A DNA stretch of 64,000 bases from Sediminitomix flava (GCF_003149185.1 NZ_QGDO01000002.1:1196813-1260812); one strand, 5' to 3'. Positions 27,578-37,524 are shown, counted from the first letter of the stretch. Translations and numbers: made by a program. Notes: generated from the letters alone by a model not told the origin.

Positions 27578-28714
27578 TTATTTCTTACTCAGAAAATCAT
27601 CGACAAGGTCTTTAAACCCTTGCGCTTTTTCATCTACAAAATCATAGATATCTTCAGCTTTTACTGAGCTTCTTGCTTCAGTCGCCTCCTCTTCCTCTTG
27701 TTCAACATCAGATTCTACCTTTTTTGAAAAAGCTTCCTCTGTTTTTTCTTTTGCAAAGCTTGTTGCATCTTTAGCTCCTTTCAGAATCGAATCTGTGAAC
27801 TTGAAGAAGTCATCAGCATAACCTTTCCCCGCCTTCTTTGTAGTTTCTGCAATTCTTTCATTGGCCAAATCCTTATAAAAACCTCTCAGAATTTGATCAT
27901 ATTCACCACCTTGAACCCACTTCAAAAGTTCATTCAAACGTGTTACGGCAAATGGATGCGTTGTTGCATATGACAAGACATTCATCAGTTTGTGGAAACT
28001 GTCTGAAATAGAATCTGAGCTTTCATATTCTTCAGCTTGCTTGATGAATTCTCCCAAATCCATTTCATGAATATTACGTCCCCCTGCCATCTTCATTTCC
28101 ATGTTAATCACAACTTCAGGGTCTTGAACCGCAAGAAGACCTGCACGGTCACAACTCAATTCGCTTTTTCTATTCCATTCTTGTAATGCCAAAATAATTG
28201 GTTTGAGTGCAATTCCTGTAAGCATTGGTAAAGCACGATCAGTTACTTTTAGCAATAAAAATAAAAGCGTACGATAAAGCACATGCCCACTCAAAATATG
28301 CCCAAGCTCATGACCAATAATGGCCATTAATTCATCATCACTCATTTGCTCCACCACGCCAGAATTTAGTGTGATCATAGGCTTTGACCAACCAATTGCT
28401 CCTGCATTCAGAAATGGTGTTTGTGTCACAAATAAAGCTGGTCGCTCGTCTTCTGGGATATCGAAAATAGTACATGCCTCCATATAAATTCGGTGTACTC
28501 TTCCGAACTGCTTTTCATTTACACGAACCGATGTGGCTAGTAAATACAAGTAGATTGATTTCTCGTCAAATACACTATAAAGTGCTTTTATGACTTTATC
28601 GATACCAGGTACTTTTCTTAAAGCTAGCAAAGCAGCTTTATCTGCAGGGTGTTCCCATGCTTCAGAAGTAATTCCTGGGAAGTTTACTCTAATCTTTTTT
28701 GGCTTGTTTTCCAT
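27578..28714 (-). CDS. M48-family zinc metallopeptidase with acidic C-terminal tail
   Basis: The protease motif HELGH lies at residues 135-139 in ELMAIIGHELGHILSGH. A third-ligand region follows in LSCDRAGLLAVQD. No signal peptide is seen; the segment just after the motif (VLYRTLLFLLLKV) is hydrophobic and may associate with the membrane. The catalytic domain covers about residues 90-275. The final 100 residues are charged, Glu- and Lys-rich and probably helical (GAKDATSFAKEKTEEAFSKK...). M48 peptidases include HtpX-type quality-control proteases, and this may have a similar role at the inner membrane. The substrate is unknown. A second, unrelated M48 protein is at 45087. Confidence 0.88.
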   Translation of the reverse strand: MENKPKKIRVNFPGITSEAWEHPADKAALLALRKVPGIDKVIKALYSVFDEKSIYLYLLATSVRVNEKQFGRVHRIYMEACTIFDIPEDERPALFVTQTPFLNAGAIGWSKPMITLNSGVVEQMSDDELMAIIGHELGHILSGHVLYRTLLFLLLKVTDRALPMLTGIALKPIILALQEWNRKSELSCDRAGLLAVQDPEVVINMEMKMAGGRNIHEMDLGEFIKQAEEYESSDSISDSFHKLMNVLSYATTHPFAVTRLNELLKWVQGGEYDQILRGFYKDLANERIAETTKKAGKGYADDFFKFTDSILKGAKDATSFAKEKTEEAFSKKVESDVEQEEEEATEARSSVKAEDIYDFVDEKAQGFKDLVDDFLSKK

Positions 28715-28775
28715 AGGATAAAAAATGTTTAGTCCTCTGACTAATACGGTATATTACAATTAATAGTTTATTCTT

Positions 28776-29873
28776 TTACATTTCAGAAAGTGCATATAAA
28801 GCAAAAGAAGCCAACCAATGCTCTCCCATATAATCTCCATCTACAATATTTGGTAAAGAGAAATCAATATGTTTTTGTGCTAAATCTTTAAGATGAGCAT
28901 ATTTTGGGTCAGTCTTCGATATACCACTCAAACACCAGGCTCTCGAAAAATTCACACCATCAAGGTGAACCAAATGTCCGTCACTTCGATCTGACACTTT
29001 TCCTGGCTCCCATTCAAAATATTTATCAGAAAGCTGTGGTAAGAAATTTTTCAACCAAAGTGTAAATTCTTCTTTAGGTAAAATTCTTCGCATCAAATCA
29101 ATTTCTTCCATACAAGGCGAAAGGAAATCATAACCTCCCGGCTCCCAACTCAAGGGTGCATTCGTGTCATTCAAGAAAAATACTCTCGCTTTTTTCTCTA
29201 TGATATCTTTAAGAGCAGTATTATTATTCTGAATGGCATAATCCCAAGCGAAAGTAAGTCCGAATGCTGTGTTGGTATGTGTTCCTACACGAATTGGGTA
29301 ATTCAGCTTTGGTAAATAGTCAAGGTATTTTCCAACTATAAAATCTGTGAGAGGCTGCAAGTTCTGGCTCAATTCCTTTCCTAGCGGATCATTCCATGAC
29401 TCTAGTTCTGCTGCTAATTTCAGTAACCAAGCCCAACCATAAGTTCTTTCATAAGATTTTGAATAAGGGTGATCGAAATAAGCCAACTCTTTTTCAATAT
29501 TCTCTTTTGAAATATTAGTCGCCAACTTTTCTCTGACCTCTGCTGCATTTTCTAATTCTGGAAATGTTTTCAATAGCTTTACCAACATCCAATGTCCGTG
29601 TACCGATGAATGCCAATCAAAACAACCATAAAAAGCTGGGTGCAACTCTTTCGGAGACTTCAAATCTTCCGCTGAAGCCAAGGTTTGGCTAAGTTTATTC
29701 GGATATTCTTGATCCATGCATTTGAGCGGAAGCTTAGATAATCGGTTGGCTTGCTCAATTGATAAGGTACTGGATAAAGTTTCTACTTCTGTTTTCTCTT
29801 CTTCTTGTTGTTTCTGAGGAGTGGAAGTACAAGCAACTAAAAAGATGAAGCTTATAAAAAATAAAAATCTCAT
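28776..29873 (-). CDS. DUF2891-family lipoprotein
   Basis: A lipoprotein signal ends at Cys15 (FIFLVAC), followed by a Gln/Glu-rich linker. The rest, about residues 40-365, is the DUF2891 fold, recognised by HPAFYGCFDWHSSVHGHWML, RTYGWAWLLKLA, VRVGTHTNTAFGL-type (here IRVGTHTNTAF) and SWEPGGYDFLSPC. The family is predicted to be an alpha-toroid related to glycoside-processing or lyase-like proteins, but no activity has been established to my knowledge. The conserved His, Trp, Asp and Glu residues suggest an enzyme. The start codon lies inside a strong hairpin (29863-29937), which may limit translation. Confidence 0.83.
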   Translation of the reverse strand: MRFLFFISFIFLVACTSTPQKQQEEEKTEVETLSSTLSIEQANRLSKLPLKCMDQEYPNKLSQTLASAEDLKSPKELHPAFYGCFDWHSSVHGHWMLVKLLKTFPELENAAEVREKLATNISKENIEKELAYFDHPYSKSYERTYGWAWLLKLAAELESWNDPLGKELSQNLQPLTDFIVGKYLDYLPKLNYPIRVGTHTNTAFGLTFAWDYAIQNNNTALKDIIEKKARVFFLNDTNAPLSWEPGGYDFLSPCMEEIDLMRRILPKEEFTLWLKNFLPQLSDKYFEWEPGKVSDRSDGHLVHLDGVNFSRAWCLSGISKTDPKYAHLKDLAQKHIDFSLPNIVDGDYMGEHWLASFALYALSEM

Positions 29874-29937
29874 AAGAAAGAATGCTGCTGATTAGAATTG
29901 TTTTCCTTCTAATTACATTCTTTCTTATGAGAATTTA
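29863..29937 (-). promoter_or_regulatory. Long hairpin enclosing the DUF2891 start codon
   Basis: CTCATAAGAAAGAATG (29869-29884) and CATTCTTTCTTATGAG (29916-29931) are perfect 16-base reverse complements. Inside them ATTAGAA and TTCTAAT add seven pairs, leaving a nine-base loop. In the mRNA the 3' arm contains the ATG of the DUF2891 gene, so the start codon is paired. This looks like a translational lock or an RNA-processing site. Confidence 0.7.
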
Positions 29938-29971
29938 AAGTTAACATTGATCTATTTTAGTATAAATCAAT

Positions 29972-30604
29972 TTAAAACTTGAGTGGATCTAGGTTTTTGA
30001 AATGCCCATTCATTTTCACTCGCAACTTTGTTCTTTCTACTTCTTTAATGTAAGGGAGTGCTCTTTCAATAAAGTCAAGTAGAAAATCGACTCTTGATTT
30101 TTCATTTTCAAGTGTCAACAGTTGATATTCTTGACTTGTAGAAAGCCCGACTTTATGTCCTAACTTATAAGAAAGGTAAGGTTGAGAATCATCTACTTCT
30201 ACTTCTATCCCCATCAATTCGAAGAGCTCTCGCGCATCTTTGACAAGTTTTCTTTTAGAAGCATCATCTACAAAATCATTGTCTTCTACCCAAATGACTT
30301 TACCACCCGAATAGAGTTTATTTTCAATGGGGTTTATAAATTCTTGCGCTCTGAATATTCTTGTACCTATCGTTGAGATATCCATCCGACCGTCAGGATA
30401 TTCATTAACGATACTCTCAATGCGCATTAGGGTACCAAACCTTTTGATACTACCGTCTAGATAGGTCGGAATTCCGAATTCTATCTCCTGATTAATACAG
30501 TCTTTAATCAGTTGTTTATAACGTGGTTCAAAAATGTGTAAGTTGAGTTTTTCACCAGGAAAAACGACTAAATTTAATGGAAAGAAAGCTATTTTATCAG
30601 ACAT
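29972..30604 (-). CDS. LON substrate-binding-domain protein
   Basis: The 210-residue protein is a stand-alone LON N-terminal domain, with no ATPase or protease part. The start MSDKIAFFPLNLVVFPGEKLNLHIFEPRYKQLI and the FGTLMRIESIVNEYPDGRMDISTIGTRIF stretch are diagnostic. In Lon protease this domain recognises substrate. Free-standing versions are common in bacteria and of unknown function. The C-terminal helices (residues 140-200) resemble the bundle that follows the domain in Lon. It is upstream of, and on the same strand as, the DUF2891 gene, but a 98-base gap and the hairpin separate them. Confidence 0.87.
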   Translation of the reverse strand: MSDKIAFFPLNLVVFPGEKLNLHIFEPRYKQLIKDCINQEIEFGIPTYLDGSIKRFGTLMRIESIVNEYPDGRMDISTIGTRIFRAQEFINPIENKLYSGGKVIWVEDNDFVDDASKRKLVKDARELFELMGIEVEVDDSQPYLSYKLGHKVGLSTSQEYQLLTLENEKSRVDFLLDFIERALPYIKEVERTKLRVKMNGHFKNLDPLKF

Positions 30605-31008
30605 CCTCTTGCAACAACATTTGGAAACGAAAAACTAAAGAAAGAATCAAAAGCAATACAACTTACTAAAGATTCATCCTTTGTAATATGATTACTTTAC
30701 CTCATAAATAAGGCATGTGATTTTTTCGCCTTTTCTTTCCCAATTCGCTCCTAATCCAACTCTTATTTATGAAGTAAACGGAAGGAATTATCCACCATGG
30801 ATCTACCGATTTTGCACTAAAACAAATTACGTACAAAAAACAGTTATGACCTTTATTTGGTTCGTTGGCTTAAAATCGAATAATCGAAGTGAAGGTATAA
30901 AAAAAGCCTGTAAGTGATCTATGAACACTTACAGGCTTTGTAAACTTCTTATTATAGTGAAAGCATGAACCTAATGAAGTACATTAAATCCATTTCTTCT
31001 CGTCTAGC
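30605..31008. other. Gene-poor 404-base region with the queA terminator
   Basis: No supported gene lies here. It includes the promoter region for the LON-domain gene (leftward) and the queA terminator at 30899-30941. A 66-codon plus-strand frame at 30717-30917 has a rare start, runs into the terminator hairpin and resembles no family I recognise. Confidence 0.55.
30899..30941 (-). terminator. Terminator of queA
   Basis: On the minus strand AAAGCCTGTAAGTG, a nine-base loop, CACTTACAGGCTTT and then TTTTT form a 14-base-pair stem about 70 bases after the queA stop. Confidence 0.88.
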
Positions 31009-32055
31009 TTAGATGATCAACATACAGTCGCCATAAGTCAAGAAGCGATATTCTTCTTTCTTAGCTTCCTCGTATGCTGCCATTACATTTTCGTAACCAC
31101 CAAAAGCTGCAGACATCATAAGCAATGTAGACATTGGCTTATGGAAGTTTGTCAATAGACCTTTTGTGATTTTGAAATCGTAAGGAGGGAAGATAAATTT
31201 ATCTGTCCATCCTGCATTTGGCTTCAATAAGTCATTTGCTGATACTGAAGTTTCAAGTGCTCTCATGGTAGTTGTACCAATCGCAATCACTTTCTTTTTG
31301 TTCGTCAGTGCGTTGTTCACTACATCTACTGTAGGCTGACGTACTTCAAAGTTTTCAGAATCCATTTTGTGCTTCGTCAAGTCTTCTACATCAACTTCAC
31401 GGAAAGCACCAAGACCTACGTGCAATGTAATTGGAGCTACATCTACACCTAAGATTTCCAAACGCTTCATTACTTGAGGCGTGAAGTGAAGTCCTGCTGT
31501 TGGAGCAGCTACAGCTCCTTTACGATCTGCGAAAATTGTTTGGTAACGATCACGATCTTCTGGTTCAGCAGCACGTTCGATATCTTTTGGAAGAGGTGTT
31601 TCTCCTAAATCATCAATGATTTTGTAGAATTCGGCATCATCACCGTCAAATAAGAAACGAATTGTTCTACCTCTTGAAGTTGTGTTGTCAATTACTTCTG
31701 CAACCAACTCACCATCTCCGAAGTATAATTTGTTTCCTACACGGATTTTACGTGCTGGATCTACAAGAACATCCCAAAGATGTGACTCTTTGTTCAATTC
31801 ACGAAGCAAGAAAACCTCAATCTTAGCTCCTGTTTTTTCCTTATTTCCATACAGACGAGCAGGGAAAACTTTGGTGTCGTTGACAACAAAAACGTCTCCT
31901 TCGTCGAAGTACTGGATGATATCTTTAAAAAGTTTGTGCTCGATCTCTCCTGTATCTTTGTGAAGCACCATCATACGTGCTTCGTCACGAGTTTCAGCAG
32001 GGTACTGAGCGACAAGTTTTTCTGGTAAATCAAACTTAAATGCGGACAGCTTCAT
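31009..32055 (-). CDS. queA: S-adenosylmethionine:tRNA ribosyltransferase-isomerase
   Basis: QueA transfers and isomerises the ribose of SAM onto preQ1 at tRNA position 34, giving epoxyqueuosine. The family regions are clear: [24 protein letters not shown] at the N-terminus, [29 protein letters not shown] (here [13 protein letters not shown]), [11 protein letters not shown] and [19 protein letters not shown]. The length of 348 aa is normal. It is monocistronic on the minus strand with its own terminator. It consumes SAM supplied by metK nearby. Confidence 0.96.
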   Translation of the reverse strand: MKLSAFKFDLPEKLVAQYPAETRDEARMMVLHKDTGEIEHKLFKDIIQYFDEGDVFVVNDTKVFPARLYGNKEKTGAKIEVFLLRELNKESHLWDVLVDPARKIRVGNKLYFGDGELVAEVIDNTTSRGRTIRFLFDGDDAEFYKIIDDLGETPLPKDIERAAEPEDRDRYQTIFADRKGAVAAPTAGLHFTPQVMKRLEILGVDVAPITLHVGLGAFREVDVEDLTKHKMDSENFEVRQPTVDVVNNALTNKKKVIAIGTTTMRALETSVSANDLLKPNAGWTDKFIFPPYDFKITKGLLTNFHKPMSTLLMMSAAFGGYENVMAAYEEAKKEEYRFLTYGDCMLII

Positions 32056-32220
32056 TATAGCGATTCTGTTTGTATTTGGAGGTTATAAAAAGCCTTTTTT
32101 AATAGCTCTAAATTCAGCCTTTTAAAATAGCCTGTAAATATATACTTTTTTTATTGAAAAAGAATTATTTTTTAGTATAACGAGAAAACATTTTGTTTAA
32201 GTTCTCATAAAAAAGGTGAA

Positions 32221-32251
32221 AAAAAAGGGAGAGTCTCGGAAGACTCCCCCT
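32221..32251 (-). terminator. Terminator of the SprB-like gene
   Basis: On the minus strand GGGGAGTCT, short loop, AGACTCTCCC and TTTTTTTT, with one bulge, starting about 27 bases after the stop. Confidence 0.85.
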
Positions 32252-32277
32252 CGCAGTTGTGAATTACCGCATTTTGA

Positions 32278-35200
32278 TTATTCGATGATCAATTTGCTCG
32301 TATGAGAGTGGCCATCAGAAGTTACTCTTAATAAGTAAACTCCTTTTTCATGACCTGTCATATCCATATCAGCTTGACCACCACTGTAGAACTGCTCCAG
32401 GATTTTGTTACCTGCTGCATCAAACACCTCTATCAATCCGTCAATAGCATTTGTTTCTACTCTAAACTGACCTTTAGTAGGGTTCGGATACATTTCAACA
32501 GCCGTCTTAATTGTTGCGGCACCATTTCCATTTATACCATCGTAATCACCTGAGTCATCACATAATGGTTGGAAGAGCGTATTGTTCAACCAGTTGGCAT
32601 CTTGTACCCAGTAAGGTCTGTTACCGTCTACTCCACAAGCAAAGAAGTCTACATCTTTGTTTTTCACGTGAAGTTGTTTAGACTCTCCTGCAAGAAGGTT
32701 GATTTTCTTAACTGTATAACCGTAGTTATAGTCATAGTCAAGGTAATCTACTTCAATTGCTTCACCTGCAGTGTTGTCTAACTCGTAGCGGTAGTAACCT
32801 GCTTTTTGAGTACATTCTAATGTTGAAACATTTAGAGCTTTCACTGTTGGAGTTAAGTTGAAGTTAGAACATCCACTGAATGTATTTCCTTCATATTCCC
32901 AAGTGAACCATACACCACCACCTTGGTTGTCGTTGTATGTGTTTGCTCCTCTACCCAATTGTAGACCTTTGTCAATCAACTTCTCAGTAATCTTAACAAC
33001 ATCTCTTGGGTTGTCTTTACGATAGATTACACCAAATCCACCGTTGTCATGTCTCAACCAGTCATAGTATGTCCAGAATCTAGTATCAGCATCTGCTGCT
33101 GCTCCGTCACGTACGGCTACTGGATCGCCTGCTGGTTTCAGCATTAGTAGTTTCACTACCCATTCTTTACCTTGTTCGTCAATGATTGTACCGAAGAAAC
33201 ATGCATCAGTTGGCGTACAGTTTAGATATACTTCTCTGAAAGAAGCTTCTTCATCATCATTTGTACCATCAAACCAGTCAAGGAGTACTGCATTTTGATT
33301 ATTTACTCCGTTGAATCCTACTGCACGAGATACTTCGAAAGTATTCACGCCTGAAGTAGGTCGTACTTCCTCGTCAAAACATACTCCACCAATTACGATG
33401 TTTTTGTGGTGACATTCTGCTTTTGAATCATACTTACTGTACTCAAGTCTTGCAAACTTGATCCCTTCTGCGTGTACTGACAAGTCATAAGAACCGATTG
33501 ATGCATAGTGACCTTTATCGTAGTCATCACCGCTTGGTCCATTGTTATAACTGTAGTAATCATCGTAGTGGTAGTAATAACCGTAGTCATAATCGTAGTA
33601 CAACTCATCTCTATCTACCTCGTTTCCGTAGATATCGTAACCTACAAGGGCTACATATGGTTGAGCGTATGAGTAGTCATAGCTACCATAGTCGATTACA
33701 TTTACAGACATTCTAGATGCTGTAGTTGTTACGATGAAGTTGTAACGGTGGTCACCTGACGCTGAAGCAAATGCTCCTGAAGGTAAGTTACCGTTGTTCG
33801 GGTAGTAATAATCATTTCCGTACTCATATCCATCGTAGTGACGGTAAGTGTTTACAAATTCAGCATCACCGTTTGGTGTCTCAATTGTAAGGTCTGTACG
33901 GTACTGGTTAATACCCTCAACAGATGCATTCTTGTATTTGTAGTAGTAATCATACTCATAACCACAATCGGTTGCAGGTAATGTTACTGGATCTACATCT
34001 GGGTAATAGTGATCATCTTTCGATCCGTCATCTGGAGAAACAATTGGCTTACTTACAATCGGCGTATATGGTTTCGCCATTTCGAAGTCTAATGTTTCAG
34101 TACATCCGTTTGCATCTGAGATTACTACTTTATAGTATCCGTAATGCAAGTCGTAACAGTGGTATTTATTCGAGTACTTACCATAATGCTTACCACTTAC
34201 ATGGTACCAGTTGATTTTGTATTCGAATGGCTTGTTCACAAATGGAGTACCTCCTGAAATGTCAAGTGTTGCAACTCCTGCACTATCAGTAGCAACTGCT
34301 GCTACAATTGGATCTGGTGCTACTAGTGTTACACTATCCGATACTACACATCCATCTCTAGTTTTCACTTTGATTTCGTAAGTACCAGCTGGAAGTCCTG
34401 CGAAGATCTTACCATCGTAAGAGTATTCTTTACCGTAACCGTCGTAACAGTAGTAGTGGTAATAATCATCTCCGAAGTCATATCCGTAGTAGTAATCATC
34501 TTCATATTTGATTTTCACACCAATGCTACCAAGTGTATTTGCACAAAGTGGATCATTAGCAGTTACATCAAGTACAAAGTTTGTAGGCTTATTAATTGTT
34601 ACGAAAGCTAATCTTTCACAACCATTTGGAGCTACTACTTTGATCTTGTAGTTACCTGGCTCAAGATCAGTCAATTCAGGTCCTTCGAACTCAGTTCCGT
34701 TTTCGTGGTAACAGTAGTATGCCCATCCTTCGTGGTAACCATACTTGTAGTCATTGTATCCGTAACCATAGTAAGTACTATCATTTTCAAGGATACCACC
34801 AATTTTCACGCTACCAAGTTCACCTGGACATTTAGGTTGAACTACTTGGCTGAACAATTTGATTTTCGCTGCATCATCTACTCTCACTACTTGGTTGAAA
34901 ATGATACCTAATGCATCTTTTACAATTGCTCTATATTTACCTGGAGGAAGATCAGTTGCTACCATTGAGTTATTCAATCTAGCAATTCTATTTCCACCTT
35001 CTTTAAACCAATCTACTTTTACACCATTTTCTGTACCATCAATCGGAATAATTCCTCCTGACATACCTAGTGTAATTGAACCGTAGTCATCTTCACAGAT
35101 TTGATCTTGAACATCCAATACATCTACAATAATTGGCTCTGGATCTACAAGAGTAACTGAAGTTACTTTCACACAACCAAGATCAGAAACTGCCTTGATT

Positions 35201-37089
35201 TGGTAAGTACCTGCTGGTACTGCAAAAATATACTTATCAGTGTACTTGTATTCTGTTCCGTAACTGTCATAACAGTAGTAGTGATACTTGTCATTGCTGT
35301 CGCCACCTACATTACCATAACCGTAATCATAATCGTAGTAATAATCGTCATAGTAATCAGCTTCATCAAGGACTTTCACTTTAATTGATCCCAATCCACC
35401 AGCTCTTAGTGGGTCAGTACCTGTAGCTGCAAGTTCAAAGGTTGGAGGCTCATTGATTGTAATTGTAGCCGTAGCTTCACATCCTTTAGGACCTTGTACT
35501 AAGATATCGTAAGTACCTGGAGCAAGACTGTCAATTTCTTGACCTGTATACTCGTAACCAGTTTTTCCATAACAATAGAATTTCCAGTTGCTGTCATACT
35601 TATAATCATAGTAGTACTTGTCTGAGTAACCTTCATAACCTGAGTAGATTTTCACGCTACCTAGATCACCTTCACATACTGGTTGTGTAACTGCAGTCAA
35701 CACTTTAAGTCTCTTACCTTCATGGATCGTAAATCCTGCAATATCAGTACATCCGTTTTCATTTACAGCTTTTACTGAGTAGTTACCTGGCTTAAGACCT
35801 GCTACACTTGTTTGGTTTGTAAGTTCTTTGATCTTGTAACCATTGTAGAACCAGAATAGACCCGGAGTCACTTTCTTCTTATAATGCTTCTTCTTACCGT
35901 AGAATGCTGTTGAAGCAGTTGAATCCATCATTGTAGTATCCATGTCAGAAGTGTCCATCTCCATAGTATCCATACCACCCATATCGGTAGTATCCATATC
36001 CATAGAATCCATGCCACCCATATCCATGTCCATTGAGTCCATATCCATTCCCATGTCCATAGAATCCATCTCAATGATGCCGTCAAGACCAATTACTTTA
36101 AGGTCTACGCTACCTAGATCACCTTCACAGAAAGGTTGAGTTACGTTTGCAACCGCTACGTCCAATACTTCAGGAGCAATAATTTCGATCAATTTTACTT
36201 CTTTACATCCGTATTTGTTTTTGATCACAACTTTATATTGTCCCGGAGCCAATCCATTAATTTCAGTACCTACATACTCTTTACCATAACTGTCATAACA
36301 GTAGTAATCATAGTGGCTGTCATCGTGGTAACCATAGTAATAATCATCATAATATCCTACTTTGATGTAAACGCTACCAAGATCTCCTGTACATACTGGC
36401 TGATCAATATCACACTCAATGTGGAATTTCACAGGTGGCTCAATCGTAATCCATTTGTAAGTTTCACATCCGTAATAGTCACGAACTACAAACTTATACT
36501 TACCAGGCGCAAGGTTTTCATAATACCAACCTTTTTGTTGCACTCCGTATTCATCGTAGCAGTAATAAGAATAATGCTTATTGTGTTTTCCGTAGTAAGG
36601 GTATGAATCATCATTATAATCCCCTCCATCGTTATAAGCACCGATTTTTACGCTAGCGTATCCGTATTCACAATCCGTGTAATCTACTTTACAGTAGAGA
36701 TCTAGATTATTGCCCTCAATTGTGAACAGCTCATTGGCAATACAACCCTCGCTATCTTTCACGATAACTCGGTATTCTCCTGCAGGCATATCCTTACAGA
36801 TAGTTTGGTTTGCAAACTCATCCATTCGGTCTCCGCCTTCTAAGAACCAGTCAATCTTATAATCATAAGACTTGTCTGAGAACCTTGCAGCATTTGAAAT
36901 TAAAACTTCCGCGACACCCGAATAATCATTACAACCTGCGTGTGTCAAATTCAGTGAGATGCCCATACTACAGTCATCATCACCATTCTTTTCAGGGGAA
37001 CCTGAGTATCCAGACATAGGTAGCATGAGCATAGCCATGAGGCAGCCAAGCACATACCAACCTCCCCTTGCAAGTAAAGGTTTGTACAT
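32278..37089 (-). CDS. SprB-repeat surface protein, Tyr/Asp-rich, with T9SS sorting domain
   Basis: The 1603-residue protein starts with a signal peptide (about residues 1-30). About ten SprB-type repeats follow over residues 40-1010. Each ends in a pattern like LAPGxYKVxVxDxxGC plus an EPP-like tail. Several repeats carry an added YYCYDxYGxEY motif, and the sequence is extremely rich in Tyr and Asp. Residues about 337-388 are a Met-Asp block (MDMDSMDMDMGG-like). Residues 1010-1520 are a non-repeat region with further Tyr-rich runs. The last 75 residues form a type IX secretion type A sorting domain (YPNPTKGQFRVET ... KLIIE). SprB is the gliding adhesin of Flavobacterium, so cell-surface adhesion or matrix building is likely. 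Its exact role is inference. Confidence 0.9.
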   Translation of the reverse strand: MYKPLLARGGWYVLGCLMAMLMLPMSGYSGSPEKNGDDDCSMGISLNLTHAGCNDYSGVAEVLISNAARFSDKSYDYKIDWFLEGGDRMDEFANQTICKDMPAGEYRVIVKDSEGCIANELFTIEGNNLDLYCKVDYTDCEYGYASVKIGAYNDGGDYNDDSYPYYGKHNKHYSYYCYDEYGVQQKGWYYENLAPGKYKFVVRDYYGCETYKWITIEPPVKFHIECDIDQPVCTGDLGSVYIKVGYYDDYYYGYHDDSHYDYYCYDSYGKEYVGTEINGLAPGQYKVVIKNKYGCKEVKLIEIIAPEVLDVAVANVTQPFCEGDLGSVDLKVIGLDGIIEMDSMDMGMDMDSMDMDMGGMDSMDMDTTDMGGMDTMEMDTSDMDTTMMDSTASTAFYGKKKHYKKKVTPGLFWFYNGYKIKELTNQTSVAGLKPGNYSVKAVNENGCTDIAGFTIHEGKRLKVLTAVTQPVCEGDLGSVKIYSGYEGYSDKYYYDYKYDSNWKFYCYGKTGYEYTGQEIDSLAPGTYDILVQGPKGCEATATITINEPPTFELAATGTDPLRAGGLGSIKVKVLDEADYYDDYYYDYDYGYGNVGGDSNDKYHYYCYDSYGTEYKYTDKYIFAVPAGTYQIKAVSDLGCVKVTSVTLVDPEPIIVDVLDVQDQICEDDYGSITLGMSGGIIPIDGTENGVKVDWFKEGGNRIARLNNSMVATDLPPGKYRAIVKDALGIIFNQVVRVDDAAKIKLFSQVVQPKCPGELGSVKIGGILENDSTYYGYGYNDYKYGYHEGWAYYCYHENGTEFEGPELTDLEPGNYKIKVVAPNGCERLAFVTINKPTNFVLDVTANDPLCANTLGSIGVKIKYEDDYYYGYDFGDDYYHYYCYDGYGKEYSYDGKIFAGLPAGTYEIKVKTRDGCVVSDSVTLVAPDPIVAAVATDSAGVATLDISGGTPFVNKPFEYKINWYHVSGKHYGKYSNKYHCYDLHYGYYKVVISDANGCTETLDFEMAKPYTPIVSKPIVSPDDGSKDDHYYPDVDPVTLPATDCGYEYDYYYKYKNASVEGINQYRTDLTIETPNGDAEFVNTYRHYDGYEYGNDYYYPNNGNLPSGAFASASGDHRYNFIVTTTASRMSVNVIDYGSYDYSYAQPYVALVGYDIYGNEVDRDELYYDYDYGYYYHYDDYYSYNNGPSGDDYDKGHYASIGSYDLSVHAEGIKFARLEYSKYDSKAECHHKNIVIGGVCFDEEVRPTSGVNTFEVSRAVGFNGVNNQNAVLLDWFDGTNDDEEASFREVYLNCTPTDACFFGTIIDEQGKEWVVKLLMLKPAGDPVAVRDGAAADADTRFWTYYDWLRHDNGGFGVIYRKDNPRDVVKITEKLIDKGLQLGRGANTYNDNQGGGVWFTWEYEGNTFSGCSNFNLTPTVKALNVSTLECTQKAGYYRYELDNTAGEAIEVDYLDYDYNYGYTVKKINLLAGESKQLHVKNKDVDFFACGVDGNRPYWVQDANWLNNTLFQPLCDDSGDYDGINGNGAATIKTAVEMYPNPTKGQFRVETNAIDGLIEVFDAAGNKILEQFYSGGQADMDMTGHEKGVYLLRVTSDGHSHTSKLIIE
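35920..36081 (-). repeat. Met-Asp-coding low-complexity tract
   Basis: About 160 bases built from near-repeats of ATGGAT and ATGGACATG encode about 50 residues of mostly Met, Asp, Ser and Thr inside the SprB-like protein. The tract is prone to slippage, and unit number may vary between strains. Clustered Met and Asp could bind metal ions, which is inference. Confidence 0.75.
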
Positions 37090-37524
37090 AATAGTTTAGT
37101 AAATAGAAAGTAGTTAATTAATAGTTGTTTGTTTTTGCGGGATAGACCTAGCTTATAATGAGTTATGAATATTTCATATGTTTTAAAAGCATTAAAGTAA
37201 GGGCATTAAAGAGCCACCGCTAAATGAAACATTTCACCTAACATATACTTTACACTCTGTGTGTATGAATTATAAACTCACCAAAAACTGGTGCCAGAAG
37301 ACTAGAATGAAGACACAGGTGCTACCCTAAGCGCAGGGCAATGCATCTTCCAATCTGTAGATCAGTAGAAAGGGTGTACAATACCGTATCAGCTAAACTG
37401 ATAGTTTGTTTGTTTTTTGGATATTTAAATGTAGAAAGTAGGGTTTATTTAGCCGAATGCCGTTGAACGCCTTATTTCATACTGAAGCCAGATATATACT
37501 TAAGAAATTAATGTTCAAAAAGAA

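Noticed and set aside
30717..30917. 66-codon plus-strand frame in the queA-LON gap
   Set aside because: Weak start, no family, and it runs into the queA terminator hairpin.
33393..33716. Small frames on both strands in the Tyr-rich region
   Set aside because: They are frame shadows of GTA/TAC and TAT-rich codons of the SprB-like protein.
36136..36606. 156-codon antisense frame within the SprB-like gene
   Set aside because: It mirrors Tyr/Asp-rich codons (GTA and ATC give Val and Ile), so it is a composition artefact of the real gene.
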